A stretch of DNA of 64,000 bases from assembly GCA_002083405.1 (NCBI GenBank), contig LVWT01000050.1, positions 36,389 to 100,388 on the forward strand, written 5' to 3'. This DNA comes from Nitrospira sp. SG-bin2. GTDB taxonomy: Bacteria; Nitrospirota; Nitrospiria; Nitrospirales; Nitrospiraceae. The position numbers and the translations under genes were made by a program. How positions within the stretch are numbered: the stretch's first letter is position 1; each line of letters opens with the position of its first letter. The notes beneath the pieces were generated by a model. The model was given only the letters and a program-made list of their open reading frames with translations, did not search any database and was not told where the DNA came from. This document shows, piece by piece, positions 63,959-64,000 of the stretch.

Positions 63959-64000
63959 AGAAAACTCTGAGCTGCTGCCGGTTTCGTTGACACCACCCTA

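Overview
The window reads as a chromosomal segment of a Gram-negative bacterium. The evidence is a complete lipoprotein and outer-membrane route (Lgt, Lnt, LolC and LolD homologues), several sigma-54 activators, a TraF-type outer-membrane protein and cytochrome bd. Gene content (a bacterial topoisomerase VI, a GlrK/QseG/GlrR locus, cydAB, many small lipoproteins) and an unusual load of palindromic intergenic repeats fit Nitrospirota, most likely Nitrospira. That assignment is inference from gene style, not from a marker gene. There is no rRNA, CRISPR array or intact insertion sequence.

Layout. 1-6.3 kb (minus): a FleR/FlrC-like response regulator cut by the window edge, its FleS/FlrB-like PAS kinase, a large TPR lipoprotein and a second NtrC-family regulator. 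6.4-8.7 kb: tRNA-Thr, an AbrB/PIN toxin-antitoxin pair, a 33-residue membrane peptide, a probable pseudogene and a truncated-haemoglobin lipoprotein. 8.8-12.5 kb: a GlrR-like activator with a GAFTSA loop, next to a GlrK-type kinase fused in frame to a QseG-like lipoprotein. 13.6-16.3 kb: clpB. 16.3-18.8 kb: an RHH/PIN pair and an AAA ATPase plus DUF4276 pair that looks like a split OLD or PARIS-like defence module. 19.2-21.4 kb: comM with two small partner genes. 21.5-30.4 kb: mostly housekeeping or uncharacterised single genes, tRNA-Leu and lgt. 30.4-37 kb: an AddB/AddA-like recombination nuclease-helicase. 37-40.6 kb: small redox and zinc-ribbon proteins, a tautomerase and an HxlR regulator with a perfect palindromic operator. 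40.6-45.6 kb: an SF2 helicase and topoisomerase VI subunits A and B. 45.9-49.1 kb: a WD40 protein, a DUF4124 protein and a 6S RNA candidate with its own promoter. 49.2-57.4 kb (plus): lnt, prfB (with the programmed +1 frameshift), lysS, lolC, lolD, a TraF-like protein and a GNA1162-type lipoprotein. 58-60.4 kb: cydAB. 61.5-64 kb: AT-richer minus-strand DNA with a DUF6572 gene, a broken polymorphic-toxin tip and three small orphan genes, which looks like the tail of a toxin-immunity array.

How the parts connect. Lgt, Lnt and LolCD mature and sort lipoproteins, and the window itself encodes several: the TPR protein, the truncated haemoglobin, the QseG-like domain, the GNA1162-type protein and the 60.8 kb protein. 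Three sigma-54 activators lie within 10 kb.

The most unusual content not explained by ordinary genes is: (i) at least four different families of about 80-230 bp palindromic intergenic repeats; (ii) the kinase-lipoprotein fusion, which has an internal ribosome-binding site and lipobox; (iii) the toxin-tip remnant beside its likely immunity gene; (iv) the 6S RNA candidate; (v) the 29-bp HxlR palindrome.
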